A stretch of 64,000 nucleotides of DNA from Xenia sp. Carnegie-2017. Taxonomy: Eukaryota > Cnidaria > Anthozoa > Malacalcyonacea > Xeniidae. The stretch lies in assembly GCF_021976095.1 (NCBI RefSeq), contig NW_025813447.1, positions 6,054,349 to 6,118,348 of the forward strand, written 5' to 3'. Positions 1 through 12,618 of the stretch are shown one piece after another. A model generated the notes under the pieces. It saw only the letters and a program-made list of their open reading frames with translations. It searched no databases and was not told where the DNA came from. Within the stretch, counting starts at the first letter, position 1; each line of letters opens with the position of its first letter. The position numbers and the translations under genes are program-made.

Positions 1-150
1 AGTAGATGGTACTTCCTCATCGAGAGAACATGTTTCCTTCAGCGATGGCTTATGGAGAGTATGTCGAATAATCTACAAAACGAATCTACATATGAATAAC
101 GAATTTACATATAACAAAAGAAAAATTAACATAAACAAGCGTAAACTGAC

Positions 151-543
151 TTGTCTTCTCTTTCGATCGGTTATTTCGTCCTGTAATGGTTTAGGAATCC
201 CAGCCACGTCAATGGTTGGGATAGCATCTTTCTTCAACCTTCTTTTGAGCTTGAATTGCACGCTCAAATTAAGGTCAAAACAAGAATCTTCAAAATAGGC
301 AGAACACAGACACGAGGTAGAGGAAGCCTCAAAACCCGGTCTATGTTTACGCACAAAATTTACCCATTTTCTATCTCTTTGCGGCTCTGTTTCTTTTTTA
401 GGAAACAGATGCATCGACATTCTTTCGGTTTTTGAATCATTGGCGCAACTAATTTGAATAGGTCCGCCAGCAACACAGCGTTTTCCTCCGCGTTTCTTAT
501 TAAGATTACTAGTAGAATACGCCATGTTGATATATGTGTTCAA
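151..543 (-). CDS. THAP-domain protein, 5' exon
   Basis: The reading frame opens at 543 (a second Met at 525 fits better just ahead of the domain) and can be followed to a possible donor after 151 (CAA|GTCAGT). Without splicing it runs to a stop at 73. It encodes a THAP-type zinc finger, a DNA-binding fold used by P-element transposases and host regulators. Seen are RCVAGG...SC, then SMHLFPKK, RKWVNFVRKHRPGF and LCSAYFEDSCF, followed by a basic stretch and AIPTI. The usual final C-x2-H pair reads C-S-A-Y, so one zinc-binding His is replaced by Tyr. The first Cys pair is also more widely spaced than C-x2-4-C, a form I recall from invertebrate THAP proteins. It may be the first exon of a host gene or of a THAP/P-type transposon; further exons would lie off the left edge. 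Confidence 0.62.
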
Positions 544-2962
544 CTTTCTACGTCACAAGTCATTAGCATACCGATCAAAAAGTTCGCAAAAAAAAAATGC
601 TGAAAATCGTGACTTTGAACGTCCGTAAAATCACTTTCAGCAATCCAATTTCAATTAAAATTGCAGATTTAAAATCACTGAAACAAGGTCTTTCAATTTA
701 GCTAATAAAAAAGGGGGCTAAAATTCGTAATATAAACACTTTAAGTCAGTGCTTCACACAATGGAACGATGGTGTTTTTATGTTTTTGGGAATAGCTTGT
801 AGTGAGTTTTATTATTTAAAGCTCAAAACTTTGGAATTTGTAGTACCTCATCTACCAGTACACAGATAGTACGACCTTTGAATTTGAATAGGTGAGTTCC
901 AATTAGGTAAATACGTTATTATAGGAATTAATTTTTATTGAAAAAGTACTTTTCACAACGAAGAAAACTCTGTCGGATTGAAGTAACACTTCAGCATAAA
1001 TACCTGAAAATTTAGATTTTTAGTATGTATTGTGACATCATTGATTGTGGAAGTTAGACATTAGAAACATCATAATATTTTGAGTGTGAAATCTGCTATC
1101 ATTTTAAAAGTATTAATCGATAAAATTTTTATTAAAATACCAAAGTTTTCGTTTCACGGGCACTTTGACGAATCGCTTTCGTCTTTCCCAGAAAAAACTC
1201 GTTGAAAATTTTCTGCCTGATAGAGTCATTTCATCATTATTCTCAATAATTTAAGCTAAATCAATTTGTGAAACTCTTTTAAATCTCGAGAAAGATTATA
1301 TACGCCATTATACATTTTGTGTTTTCAGTTGCCATATAAAAAAACATTAAAAGTTACCGATCAGTCTCCGACAGATCATTTCAATGTTGTTCTCAGTTGT
1401 GGGAGGCAAGGCATTGAGAATTATTGCAATGCTCTTAGCCAATCACAATCGAGATTTCAACATATTGTATAATGATAAATAATAGCGTTAATCTTGTGTA
1501 TTATGGCTACTTCACTTACGTGAGAATGAAATTTCATTAAGATGCAGCGATTTTTTCCGTTTCCACAAGAGACACTAAGTTTCACTAACGAGTTGCTCAA
1601 AATTTGAACAGCATGTCCTTGAATCTATATGACATACATAATTCATAATTAGTTTTGTGATAAAAATGATGCGATTTATAATTAGTTTTGTGATAAAAAT
1701 TGAGCCAACTGTTCTCGAAATGGAAGTAATATTGCACGTTCTATTTGCGCCGTAGCACGAGGCTGAAAATGAGTTTTTACCTCAGTAACACAAATGACTT
1801 CACTTTCACTCAACAAAAACAGTTTGATCCTGATGTAAAGTGTTTATTTTTAGAAGACACAGACCTCAACTTTGTAAGGCACGTTATTAAAAGATTTGGA
1901 AGGAACAATGGCTTCTACGAGGAATATGAGATGGCCAGTGGCATGCTGGGAAAATTTTAAAGCAATGTTCAGGGAAAATGGAAAATTTTTGATTTATAAC
2001 CTTTTATAAGCTCTGAAAGGCTATTTCCTGCATTTTGGGGGTAAGATTTGACATAAATGCAGAAGCTAAAGAAATATGGAAAATTTAAATTTAGGTAGAA
2101 CTAGTTAGTACTTAATTTAATAGGGTATTGGCTTTACTTGGTATTGGTATTGGTATTTTCAGTATTTTATATAAATTCTGTAGCAAAATAAAATCAGTCG
2201 ACTATTATATTTGCAAAACATGTTTTATTTTTATTTTATACCAATCTTACTTAAACAAATTTTGGTTGAAATGCATGCACAATTAATGTTTGAATTGTCA
2301 GCTGAACGTACAATTAATTTCACAATATGTATCATGAGTTGTGCCCATATTAATCAAAAGATGTTCTTCTACAGCTTGTTTTCTGAAGTTGATGAAAGTT
2401 CAAACAATGTAATTGTTATTTCAATAACGATCAGTAGTTTCATACCACAGCCTTGCATGTTAATTCAGATGTGACACTTCCAACTGTTGTAATAATCTAC
2501 TCCATATCCAAAGAAAATAAATTGTGCTTACATTTAATCATAATACAAAAGTAAAGATATATTAGTGTCAATCATGTTTTTAATAAAACAATCTCGTGTA
2601 CGGTAGCAAGTTACGAGCATTTGCAAAAAACCATTGAAATTTTATAAAATCAATTTATCGCCTGTTTGCGCTCATCTATAAATGCGTATCTCCTTATCAG
2701 TTATCAGCCGAAATGACTGAATTATTTCAAATGCATCTTTCCCAACAATACAATTTCATTGCTCAAACTATTTGGCACCTATGTTGATTTCTACCCCTTC
2801 CCTCTGTTACTCCATGTTACGACACCACTGGAATAGGCTCCTCCCTTAATCATTTGCAAGAGCTTACCATGAGGATATCAAATTCCCTGCGTCGAGACTT
2901 GATCGGACATTGTTTGCATTGTTAGATTTCTATAGGCACAATTACAACTTCAAAAACCTTAC
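544..2962. other. Region without a recognised gene
   Basis: No convincing exon was found. Positions 770-910 resemble 59015-59200 (both contain acctttgaatttgaatagg), so an old dispersed repeat is present in both places. A short + frame at 1769-1960 reads like protein (FDPDVKCLFLEDTDLNFVRH) but matches nothing I recognise and has no clear splice context. A - strand fragment near 2420-2460 has an acceptor and encodes GSVTSELTCKAV before a GTATGA donor. It could be a further exon of the cysteine-rich gene, but its phase does not fit directly onto the exon ending at 2963. Confidence 0.5.
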
Positions 2963-5682
2963 CTTTAGTTTAATCATAGATTTTCCATAAGGGATGCTTG
3001 TAATAGAGTTCTGCGTTTCGTTTAGATAGCTCGAAATAGAGTGCCATTCTTGATCATTCTGAAACATTACTTTTGACTCTGACCAATTTAGATAACAAGC
3101 ATTTTCGCCTGTCAATTCAGGGAAATAAAAACGAAAACAACTCTTCTTGCATGACTTTCTATTCAGATGCGCGACTAGCTTTTCAAAATGATAGCATCCT
3201 AAAAGGAACAAAAAATATTTCAATAAATAATAACTTAAAGAGCTCCGTCGTTATTCCATGTGGTCGGATGAATTATATGAAACTTTAGTGTGTAATGATA
3301 CGTCATAAATTATACGCGTTATTACTGTCAAAAACATTACTTACACATGGACTCAACATAACGCAACAATACTTGTTGATTTACGTGAGGAACTTTTGCC
3401 AAGATCCCTTACTGCACGTAGCTATTACGTCATAAATTTTTATGTAAACCACAAAGAGTTTTTCAGAGTTCTCGATCATGTCATTTCTAAATAAAGGTTC
3501 TATTAAGCTAAGGGCAGAGACGTAACTAGAACGTTAATTGGGGGTGTATTCATATATTCAGTTGTGCCCTACTGATTTCTTTTGAAATTCAATTCACTTT
3601 CAAAAGAAATCAGTAGGGCACAACGGAATAGGTGAATATGCACCTCCAACCCCCCCAATTAACTTTTAAGTTAGGCCTCTGGCTAAGGGAAGTATCAAAA
3701 ACCCGCGGAAAATTATCAGACTACAATTTTCAAAACCTCATACATGACACGTGTCGGCGGAAACACCAATTTACGTACATCTTTTCCATTTCTTTATATG
3801 CTATTTTTATGTACCCTCCAACTTAAAACAAAGTATTTTCAACTTGCTTTGCTTTACACAATATTTGAGTCCTTGATATCATATAATCACAGTGATGAAT
3901 AGAAATTTTACTTTCTTCTCTATAGAAAGCCTATAGCTATATTAATACTTGCTTTAACTATTGCTGAAAACACAATCTATAGGTCAGAATTAAGCAGAAT
4001 AATCAAAAATACGAAAGTCTATTGAAGTGTCAACGTATCATTTTGTTAATTTTTCCATACCGTAAAGACAATGCGTTTTGGTGATTTATATTTAAATGCA
4101 TGCAAATTTACAAATGATAATGATTTCATGCACCGTTCAAAAAATATGCATATAGTGCATACAATGTAAGTAGAGTAATAAAATTTCAAAAGAAACGAAA
4201 GATAATTCAATTGCGTTTAGATTATTCTTCAGATTACTCTGCATAACGATTAAATTGTTTTATTAATGGTTTAACGACATTTCGGGGACCAACAACAGAT
4301 CGGACCAAGTTTTGACTTATCCAAATATCTATTTATAAACATGATAATTGCCTTGAAAATTGAAATCTATACCCCCATGTAATATCTCATTAAAACAGTG
4401 TAACTTTTTCAGCCCAGCATGTTTGTTTTTTGTGATCATGTGATTGTATTTTACATTTCTTACATATTTGATTATTTGATTATAGCAAACATCAATTAAA
4501 GATTCAATCAAACATTCGTCCAGAGACAAAGTCCTGGAATCTTTTCATTGAGAACTGATAAATGCGCTGTCATTACTATTGCGACATCAAACATCACATT
4601 GGATATACAAAATGGAAATCCATTTTATGTTAATTTTTGTTAATTTTATGTTTATGTTTTACCACATATTGAAAGTCTTATCAGACAGCAAGTACGAATC
4701 ACGAGACATTTAAGTAAAATAGAAGAAAAGCGGATAGATATTGCCTCTAGGGTGTGGGCAGGGCCAAAAAACTCTCGATATTTGAAAGGGAAAAGGTGCA
4801 GCAAGGCCCAAAAAACTCTCGATGTTTGAAAGGGAAAAGGTACATATTTTTTATAGAAGCCAAAAATACGTTTGTTATCATAAAAGTGACCATAGCCTCG
4901 ACAAAATTGAATCCTCGTCGTTTCCAAGGGTTTGTCACTGACTGTCGGCGCTATTGAAAGTGATACCGTGTGGGCTGAGGTTAACTAACAATAACTGGTG
5001 TTGTCAGTGCTGTAAATATCTTACTCCAGAGTGCGTTCGCTAGTGCCGTTTTACAGGGATGAAATTTTCAAAAAAATTAGCCATTGCTAGACGAATAGTA
5101 ACTATTTAACACTCTACAGTTTGATTTAGTTGGTCGATAAACAAGCTTATGATTCCTTGTCGATTTATGTAAATCAAGTATTCCATTTGTTTATTTACAA
5201 ATCCGGTGAAATTTCTCTCTTTTTACAAAAATTCTTCTAGCTTTGTACATTCCCTAACTGACAAAATTGGATTCGTAATTGTGATCTAATTTCGCCTTTT
5301 GATAGCATTTGACTAGACATATATTTAATAACATGCATGGATGATTTATGGAATAAAACAGTTTGACCATATTTTTCTTACCAAATGCTTTCACAAGGTC
5401 TTCGTCTTTAGAACATTTTCCGACCAGATCAGGAAAAACGAGAAATGTGCCACGGTTAGGACATCGGCATACACGGCAGGAATTGTCCGAACATTTAGCA
5501 TTTCGCCTTTCACATTGCTCCATAGTGCATCTGCTTTGTTTTGAATCGCATTCGATGTTCCTAAACTCGTCGTCAATGCCTCTTTGCAAATCGTATCCGT
5601 CCGACGAACTGACAGCAAAAGAAACTCGTATTTGTGAGGATATACATAATAAAAAAACGAAGTTCTGTGAGCCAAATGACAT
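2963..5682 (-). CDS. Secreted cysteine-rich protein, exons 1-2 (partial gene)
   Basis: Two exons join cleanly. Exon 1 is 5682-5382 (ATG at 5682, donor G|GTAAG, phase 1). Exon 2 is 3198-2963 (acceptor TTTTAG|GATGC after a pyrimidine tract, donor AAAG|GTAAGG, phase 0). The product starts with a hydrophobic signal-like segment (NFVFLLCISSQIRVSFAV). A dense cysteine block follows, with eight Cys from ECDSKQSRC to LVGKC, including the run CSDNSCRVCRC. Exon 2 adds four Cys (GCYHF, SCKKSC, NACYLNW) and possible N-glycosylation sites (NWS, NET). I do not recognise the family; an extracellular adhesion or matrix protein is a guess. The joining codon gives Gly, which supports the model. Later exons should lie below 2963 but were not found. 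Confidence 0.6.
3199..5381. other. Intron of the cysteine-rich gene
   Basis: About 2.2 kb between the two exons. It holds a foldback element near 3523-3670 (listed separately) and a tandem duplication at about 4762-4840, in which a unit of roughly 45 bp containing aaaaaactctcgat occurs twice. Nothing else was recognised. Confidence 0.5.
3523..3670. repeat. Foldback MITE, family A (copy 1)
   Basis: A near-perfect inverted repeat. The left arm starts taactagaacgttaattggg and contains gtgccctactgatttctttt. The right arm contains the complement, aaaagaaatcagtagggcac, and ends ccccaattaac...ttaagtta. Partial relatives lie at about 7600-7705 and 11640-11745, so this is a dispersed non-autonomous family. 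No TSD could be fixed. Confidence 0.7.
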
Positions 5683-7048
5683 TTTAATTCATATAGCATT
5701 CGCCTACAAGAGTTGCTTGCTTGTCAAAATGATTTAAGAATCTTTCTGTTGAATTCAAAGCAATTTTAAAAAACACCAAAAATGCTACTCGACACTTTTT
5801 AGTAGAGTTCATAAATAAGCGTGATCCATGTGCTTTTGCGGAAGCCTTATTTTGGAATTGACAAGAAGTCAATGTCGACTTATAAATGCTAAACGACATC
5901 CTTTAATTTGTCTTGTGATAAGAATAGTTTTGCTTTCGTAAATTTCAAGTGGCGAAACGAAGCACAAAGCAAGGTCACGGAAGCACTTTTGTGTCTTTTG
6001 TACTTTGAACAGTACGCCGACAAATATTCAAAAGAGTCAAATAGCTGTACACAATAATGGGCATTGTGAGCAGTCTACTTTTATTATGATTTTAGTTTCA
6101 GTTCCCTATCATGAAATCTTCATCATTATCGATGTCTTAGGCGATGTAAATTATGTAATATTCTAATATTAGAACACTTGTGAGTCACGGAGTTTACTGC
6201 TTGTGTTTTAGAGTGGATTGTGTCGAGTCCTCTAAGACAAACTATAAGTGTTGCGTCTAGTGATGCATCGAGTGACTGACAATAATACAAATGACATGAC
6301 ACAAATAATCTATTTCCAAAAGTACTTAAGAATTTTCAGGCGTAAGTATTTGTCATTCAGCAATGTTATCCCCGCTTCGTCCACATATGGGCAAGTGCCT
6401 TCGTGAATAAGACAGTCAAGTTTTTCTGAAAGTACACATCAGGCGTAATTTTATGGAAGGAATTTTGCCGAGTCTTTAGTATTCCATCTGCCTTCACTAT
6501 AAGTGACGAGGATGTTCCACTTTGTGGGACCCTCATACGTCGAAATCGACGGAGTCCATTATTATTATTATTATTACTGGGTATCCTCATCAATTTGACG
6601 ATCATATTTTCCAGACATTTAAAAAGAGGCATACTCATATGGTGTTTCTCTGTAAAAATTGGAGATTGATTTCTTTGCTGCAGAACTTTTTCCCGCGCCA
6701 GGCAATGTTTGGGTAATATTTTATAAAGAAACTGCTCTTACTGTTCCTATAATAACAGGTAAAGATTTCACATCTTTTTGCTTCGTGGTATCCACAGGAA
6801 AAAAATCTTTCAAACAAAATATTTTCTTCTGCCTGTCTTGTTATGTAAGAGGTTGTTCGTCGCTTCTCAATGGTTGATCGTTTAAACTTTCCAATGAAAC
6901 TGCTCTTCTTTCATTAGCTGAAGCTTTTTATTCCGGTGGCAAAAATTGTTTAGAAGATCTAAATAATGGAATTGGCTTACTCGGAGTTATTTTAGACATT
7001 TCAGCAGATCTAACTGGTGGAATTGGTTTGTTCTCTGTGATCGTGGTT

Positions 7049-7240
7049 GTTCCATCCTGTAACTGCTATTGTGGCGAGAATCTCTCGTCCATACGTAGTT
7101 TTAAAAGAGATTTGACTCGTTTCCAATCCCTGTGGTTTTGGTAGCTCAACAGGTAGAGCTAGTATCCCGAAGGTGCGAGTTCAAATCTTGTCCAAGTCAC
7201 ATGTTTTTCATGTGCATATAAAAACCGTGTTAGGATTTAT
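7049..7240 (+). repeat. tRNA-derived SINE-like repeat (family T, copy 1)
   Basis: It shares about 190 bp with 61193-61390: a leader with ggcgagaatctctcgtcca, then a tRNA-like head (ggtagctcaacaggtagagc with box-B-like gcgagttcaaat), then cacatgtttttcatgtgcat. Compared with copy 2 it lacks a few bases in the anticodon arm. It is not a functional tRNA gene. Confidence 0.65.
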
Positions 7241-7599
7241 ATTATGTATAACGACTAATTGATAATACAAAATCTGCATGGGATGAAAAATTACTACAAT
7301 TGCTTTTAGATCGGTTTGAAATTTGGGCAAGTTAACCACTACCCTCTGAAAAATTAAAGCTCCCGCACGCCTATTGTTGTTAAGGCCGTAATCATCATTA
7401 CCATTTTTAGGAGAGAAATGTTACTTGTTAAATTGTTGAGCGGCATATAAGGCTGCATATTTCTTGATTATGTAAACTAAAATTTATGATGGAATAAAAT
7501 AATTAAAAACTAATCACTTATTTTTTAAAATTGAAAATTTTGAATTCTTGTTTTTTTAAATTCGGCGAAATGCATGTCAGTGAAATTTCAGGTAAATTT

Positions 7600-7705
7600 G
7601 GAAAAATTTGGAAATTCAATACACTTTCAAAAGAAACCAGTATGGCACAACGGAATATATGAATATGCAACCCCACAACCCCAATTAACGTTCTAGTTAC
7701 GTTCT
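7600..7705. repeat. Foldback MITE family A, partial copy
   Basis: Contains tttcaaaagaaaccagtatg, ggcacaacggaatatatgaa and ccccaattaacgttctagtt. It matches the right arm of the 3523-3670 element with several differences; the left arm is missing. Confidence 0.55.
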
Positions 7706-8665
7706 GATGACCTTGGCGCAAAACCCACTCAATTTTTTGTGGATTAAAAAGAATTCCAAGACTATAAACAACTTATGCTATGTTAGAAAAAAAGCCTAAG
7801 ACGTCAGTTAAATAATGTTTACTTTATACGGAGTGTCTATTGTGTTGTGTTTTTATGTTCTATAATATGTGTAACTATCATTATGAGAGGGAGTCGGTAC
7901 ACGGAAACTGGCATTGAAATGCAAACCTGTCATTACTTGGGCTATTGTTTTCAAAAAACCTACATTAATTCACATATTCTGCGTGGGCTAAGAGGTCTAT
8001 GACCTCCAACGTACTTTGTAAAAATTATTTTCCATTTAGCATCTCCATACTTTGTGTTAAAGACATAGACACGTTTTTATACATTTCATTTTACATATAT
8101 AACTATCATTAAGAGAAGACTCAATGCATGAAAACTATATAATACTGAAAGTAATGAGTCATCTTTAGAGCAATAAGCTACAACCTAAAACGCTGACATG
8201 CCATAACCTAGCTACTGAAAAAATGAACGAATAATGCGAAGAAAAATTCTTTCACTTCTAGCGAAATTATACTCCACAAGTCCCAAACTCTATAACTTCG
8301 CAGAGAGATGGGAAATGAAAGGATTTTACTTTGAAGTTATTCGTTTTGAGTTGTAGCTTATAAGGCAATCTTGCTGTTTATTCAACTTTCAAGCACAGGT
8401 ATGTACATAGGGGGCGGAAGGGCGGAGTAATTATTATAAACTCGAAATATCAACTGACTGTAACTGTATGAAAAAGTTCGTCGAAAAGTTGATATGTTCA
8501 TTCGTAATTTAATCAATCATTTTGAAAAGTCAAGATTTAACTCAGAAAAAATCGCATCATGATTGAATGATATATATGTAGTTCTCATTTCACAAAGGAG
8601 TGCACCTAAACTTATTCACGAGCATCGCGGTAGTTGGCGGTAAGGTGATGTGAAAGAGACGAAAA

Positions 8666-8671
8666 TTTATT
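8666..8671 (-). promoter_or_regulatory. Candidate poly(A) signal of SNRNP48
   Basis: AATAAA on the minus strand, about 125 nt past the SNRNP48 stop codon. It is a canonical hexamer at a plausible distance. Confidence 0.4.
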
Positions 8672-8797
8672 AGATTGTAACAAAATTTCCCGTAATTCCG
8701 GGGAGTGTGCACATGTTTACGATACACAATGGTCGACTACCAGCATAAGCCACCACTGACGCACAATGAGTATCGGCTCACTCACGAACGACGTATT

Positions 8798-11700
8798 TCA
8801 ATCCTCCGACGTAGACTTTCGTTTGCCACTTCGAAACTCTGCAGCATTGCTCTGCAATTCTTGCATTCTGTTGTTTATGATTTCTCGAGTAATCTTAAAG
8901 GAACGCGATAAAATATTTCAATACATCTGTCATATTGACAGTCTAGAAATGTAAACCGGAAAAAGAGTCCTAAACACAATCCATGTGTGAGCAGTAATAG
9001 AAAAGTAGAAACGACAAGTAACTTAAATCTTTTACAATCTTTTGCATGAGTATGAATCCCTAGAACAAGTGCGTAGCAAAATATAAATTGACAGATCATT
9101 TCTACTCGCAAAAACCTCAAAGTAAAAGATGAACTGTTTATGAAGTTAAATAGGGTGTGCGCACCTCTCTTAAGCTAGAAGGGTTGTAGGAAGGTGACAA
9201 TTTACCAACAAAATACTCATTTGCTCAATAAAAACAAAAAAAAGTGATTTGTGTTTAATGATTAAACAAGTGACGTAGACAGACATGTACTTTTGAACTC
9301 GTGAGCCTCTCTAGGGTAGTCAGAGGGTATGCTCCCCCTTCTAAATTTTAAATTTATAGTCCCTTGATAGCGATTTTTCGTGTTTCCTAAAAGTTTTTTG
9401 CGACAAGAAAAACATCCCTCTTAATACTTACAAAGTATATATATAATCACGAAATATCAGCATTATACTAGTAAAGTTAGTATCTCAAAAAAAACTTTAA
9501 ACAGGACATCGAGAACGTCTACAACACGTTCAATTGTTACGCTTTATTCTTCTTGGTGACACGTCGACAAAATGTTGAACCTATGTCCCTTCCATGACTC
9601 GACTGACTTAAATATAAGACTTTGAAGCCTTTTTTGGCTCATAAGCAACTGTAATACTTTATTTAGAGAGAATAAGTTCATTGACACAATGAGCGCATCA
9701 AAAAGTAAATAAACACTCAAAGCTAACAGTCAAAGTACGCTTACGTTTTAGCAAACTGATTTTAACTAGGTATCGCACACCACCCCTTCTAATTTCTACC
9801 CGGATTTCATGTTTTTTGCGAGGGAAACTAAATCTGTTCATTGTGGGGAGGGGGTTAGCCCCCTCTTGTCCAACCCTACCTATCATTCGGGGTCAGCCCT
9901 GGTAAAGGTTTTGTGCTCACGAAGTTCTAAATTTGAGTCATCTCAAGGTCGCTCAATCTAAATGTTTTGTCAACATCAATTACAACATATGTAAAAACTT
10001 GGTCGGTGTAAAATTTATCGGTAACTCAGCATAGTAAACTTGTTCCTTGTAAACTCGCTAGTCGCTACATATACAAAGGCCAAAAAAACATAATTACAAA
10101 AACAAACACCTCTAGAGGGGAACGCTTCGTAATATGGACATTTTTGGCGCGATAAGATTGCCGTCTTCTCTTGTAATCTCGCTGTTCGGCAAGAATTTCT
10201 AACTCCGACTTTTTACCTTCGATCGGTGTTTCTGCAATGTAAAAACCACGAAATGTAGGTCCATTAAGACTGAAATGCAGGCATAAGGTGACATCTTTAC
10301 TAAGATGTCCTAACTTTCATCAGGCATCCAATACCCCTTCAGCTGAGCCAAGATAACTTCCTGTTAAACAATCTAATCAGCAATTTACCGTCATGAAAAA
10401 CTGACGTCCTTATAACATCTTTGGATGGTTGAATAATTTTAAACAAAGCGTATGCATGAAGCACATTCACCTTCTTTATCGTCAAGGTTCGTCAATTCAC
10501 TTAGATCACAGTGCACTTTTTTATGATCAGCCTCACGCTTTGACTTTGACATCTAAACCAAAGGAAAAGTACCAAGTAAAACAATTTAGCTATGCAACAA
10601 CGTAATAACATTTCGGACTCTTTATGAGTGGGGGGGGGAGGTCGTTCTCAAGGAAGATTTCACAGAAAATCCCAGTCAAACGGTTTGAGAGATAAGTATA
10701 GAGTGCAAGATTTTATTCTTCAAACATTATTGAGGGGTGTTGAGCCCCATGTCTGCCACTTATTATTTAGAAATACAACAAAACAATAGTAAAAGCCCAA
10801 ACTTCAAAAATAACAATATAACAATCAGTAAAAACTTATACGTTAACATCCAAATTGTATTGGTGTAATCTTTCTTCTGGAGTGAAAGCAAATGGTTGAA
10901 GCTGGGCTGGTATTAGTTGCTCTTTTGAATCTAATTAATTGCATGAAAAGGACTTGTTGAATACCATCTTGACAAACGTAATAAAGAAATTAACTACATG
11001 ACTTTATACCTGTATCTTTTCTTTCCAGAGAAATCACCACATTCGAATTCTCATAAAAATTTTTTGAACTCTACAAATTTAAACACAAAAATTCACCACA
11101 AGTAACTGACATGCCTGTACATACATTTGCATCATGAAAAAATGAAAGTAGGGAATTTGCTTGGAAGATCAATAATTTGGGAGGGGAGGGAGCTATATGT
11201 ACATTATAATCCAAAGAAAACAATTAATCTCAATGGAATTTGAAATGGCAAACCATGTATATATGAATATGAGCCCCCTTCAAGTATCTTCTTACACCAC
11301 AGGAAAAAAACTTTCTTCGCGTCTTTGATATTCTTTCTTCACAAATTCTTCATTATTTTACTTATAATCTTATCTTCTATTTATTCTTTCCTCACATTTT
11401 TCTCATTCATTCTCATGCTTTTGTTTATTCTATTCGTCGACCAATTCTTTACATAATATATAAATCTATTCAACCATCACATGGGCAATTTATTTCTCTG
11501 CTTGACGTGTGAAAATGTAGTTCATATCCAAGGAGTTCAATAATATATAAATTCATCCAGTCATACAATCAAACTGACAAGCAAGTTAAAGTCCATAAAG
11601 CTCATCATCAACATAATAAAAGAATAGTGGCATTACTGCAATGTTAATTAGGGGGGGGATGAAAATTCACGAATTCAATAGTGCCAAATCACTTTCAAAA

Positions 11701-12618
11701 GAAAGGAGTTTGACACAACTGAGTACATGAATAAACACAGCACTCAATTCATGTCCTTGCAACACCTTTATAAAACACACAACAGAACAGGGACAGCAAA
11801 GCATATTTTAGATTTGGGGGTGGGGCAAGTGATGATTTCCAAAGCCACAGAAATAGGTGGTAAGTACATAGGGAGTGAAGGAACTAATTTCAAAAACTCA
11901 AAATGAAAGCAAAATTATTTTGTCCCCCCTCCAGCTCTCAAGGCACTGAGAGTCATCAAGAGTACAAGTTTTGGTCATCAAAGAACAACTTACTTTGTTG
12001 CCTTCCAAGTCACACGATCTCATCATAGGCTGCTTATGGAGCATCCACTCATCACTTCCCTGTTAATGACCACATAAATTCAAAACACCAGAGCCACAAA
12101 GAGTTTGAAAGAACTGTTTAGTACACCTATAATTCATGGCTGTAAATATGAAATACACCAAACTACATCTTACGTGTTTGCGCAAGGCAAAGAAGTCATA
12201 CTGCTAGGGACTGCCCGAGACTGCCTGCCCATGTGCCTGGGTTTTTCAGTGGCTTTACCAGGATTTTCTGTCGGGGAGGAGTCATAAGAGCAGATGGGGG
12301 ACATCTGTCAGTTTAGCAATGTATAAATGTAAAATATATACGAAAAACATAGCATTTTAGGGTGGGCAAGAAGTTTTCCAGGGTGGAGCAAGCCTCGGGA
12401 TTGTCAGTCAGTCCCGGCGTCATGAACTAAAATATTAAACGAGTCAAAAGCTGCACCTCGTTCTGTGATCTACTTTCCGCGTTCCATTTGAATCTCTGCG
12501 AAATTTTTTCAATGAAACGATCGCTATTCTTCAAAATCTCCGACAATTCGTTTATTTTATTTAAACGAGCTCGTATAACGGTGTCAGACTTCTCAGCATC
12601 CATGTGCAAATTTTGCAT
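8798..12618 (-). CDS. SNRNP48: U11/U12 snRNP 48 kDa protein (minor spliceosome)
   Basis: Seven exons on the minus strand, all with GT-AG ends and matching phases: 12618-12457, 12059-11994, 11070-11010, 10930-10842, 10552-10471, 10231-10110, 8893-8798. Together they give 225 codons plus stop. The family protein sits in the U11/U12 di-snRNP and helps recognise the 5' splice site of U12-type introns. The decisive match is exon 6, KSELEILAEQRDYKRRRQSY followed by RAKNVHITKRSPLE, almost identical to the human protein as I recall it. Exon 3 (NFYENSNVVISLERKD), exon 4 (PFAFTPEERLHQY) and exon 7 (ITREIINNRMQEL) also align. The start may be Met at 12618 or at 12603. The CHHC zinc finger expected in exons 1-2 is not recognisable (exon 2 reads HKQPMMRSC), so a short exon may be missed or the finger has decayed. 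The Arg/Ser-rich tail is short (human 339 aa). Confidence 0.9.
8894..10109. other. Last intron of SNRNP48
   Basis: A 1.2 kb intron between the exons ending at 10110 and starting at 8893. No further exon or recognisable repeat was seen, only AT-rich sequence and short homopolymers. Confidence 0.5.
11640..11745. repeat. Foldback MITE family A, diverged copy
   Basis: Inside a SNRNP48 intron. It contains tgttaattagggggg, cactttcaaaagaaaggagt and tgacacaactgagtacatga, which follow the order of the family A element at 3523-3670 with more divergence. Confidence 0.45.

Larger units (their letters stand above)
5683..8665. other. Intergenic region upstream of the cysteine-rich gene
   Basis: No firm gene. 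It contains a short (ATT)n tract at about 6560, a tRNA-like SINE copy at 7049-7240 and half of a family A foldback at 7600-7705. Frames around 6450-6640 and 6650-7080 are moderately long and protein-like but match nothing I know and lack clear splice sites. Confidence 0.45.

Noticed and set aside
1745-1960. Possible gene fragment (FDPDVKCLFLEDTDLNFVRH)
   Set aside because: No family recognised, no splice sites matching a partner; kept only as a note.
6366-7080. Run of moderately long frames on both strands, including an (ATT)n-encoded Leu/Asn run
   Set aside because: No consistent splice structure or known similarity; the homopolymer comes from a microsatellite.
8705-8954. Plus-strand open frames over 8.7-8.95 kb
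   Set aside because: They are the antisense of the SNRNP48 terminal exon.
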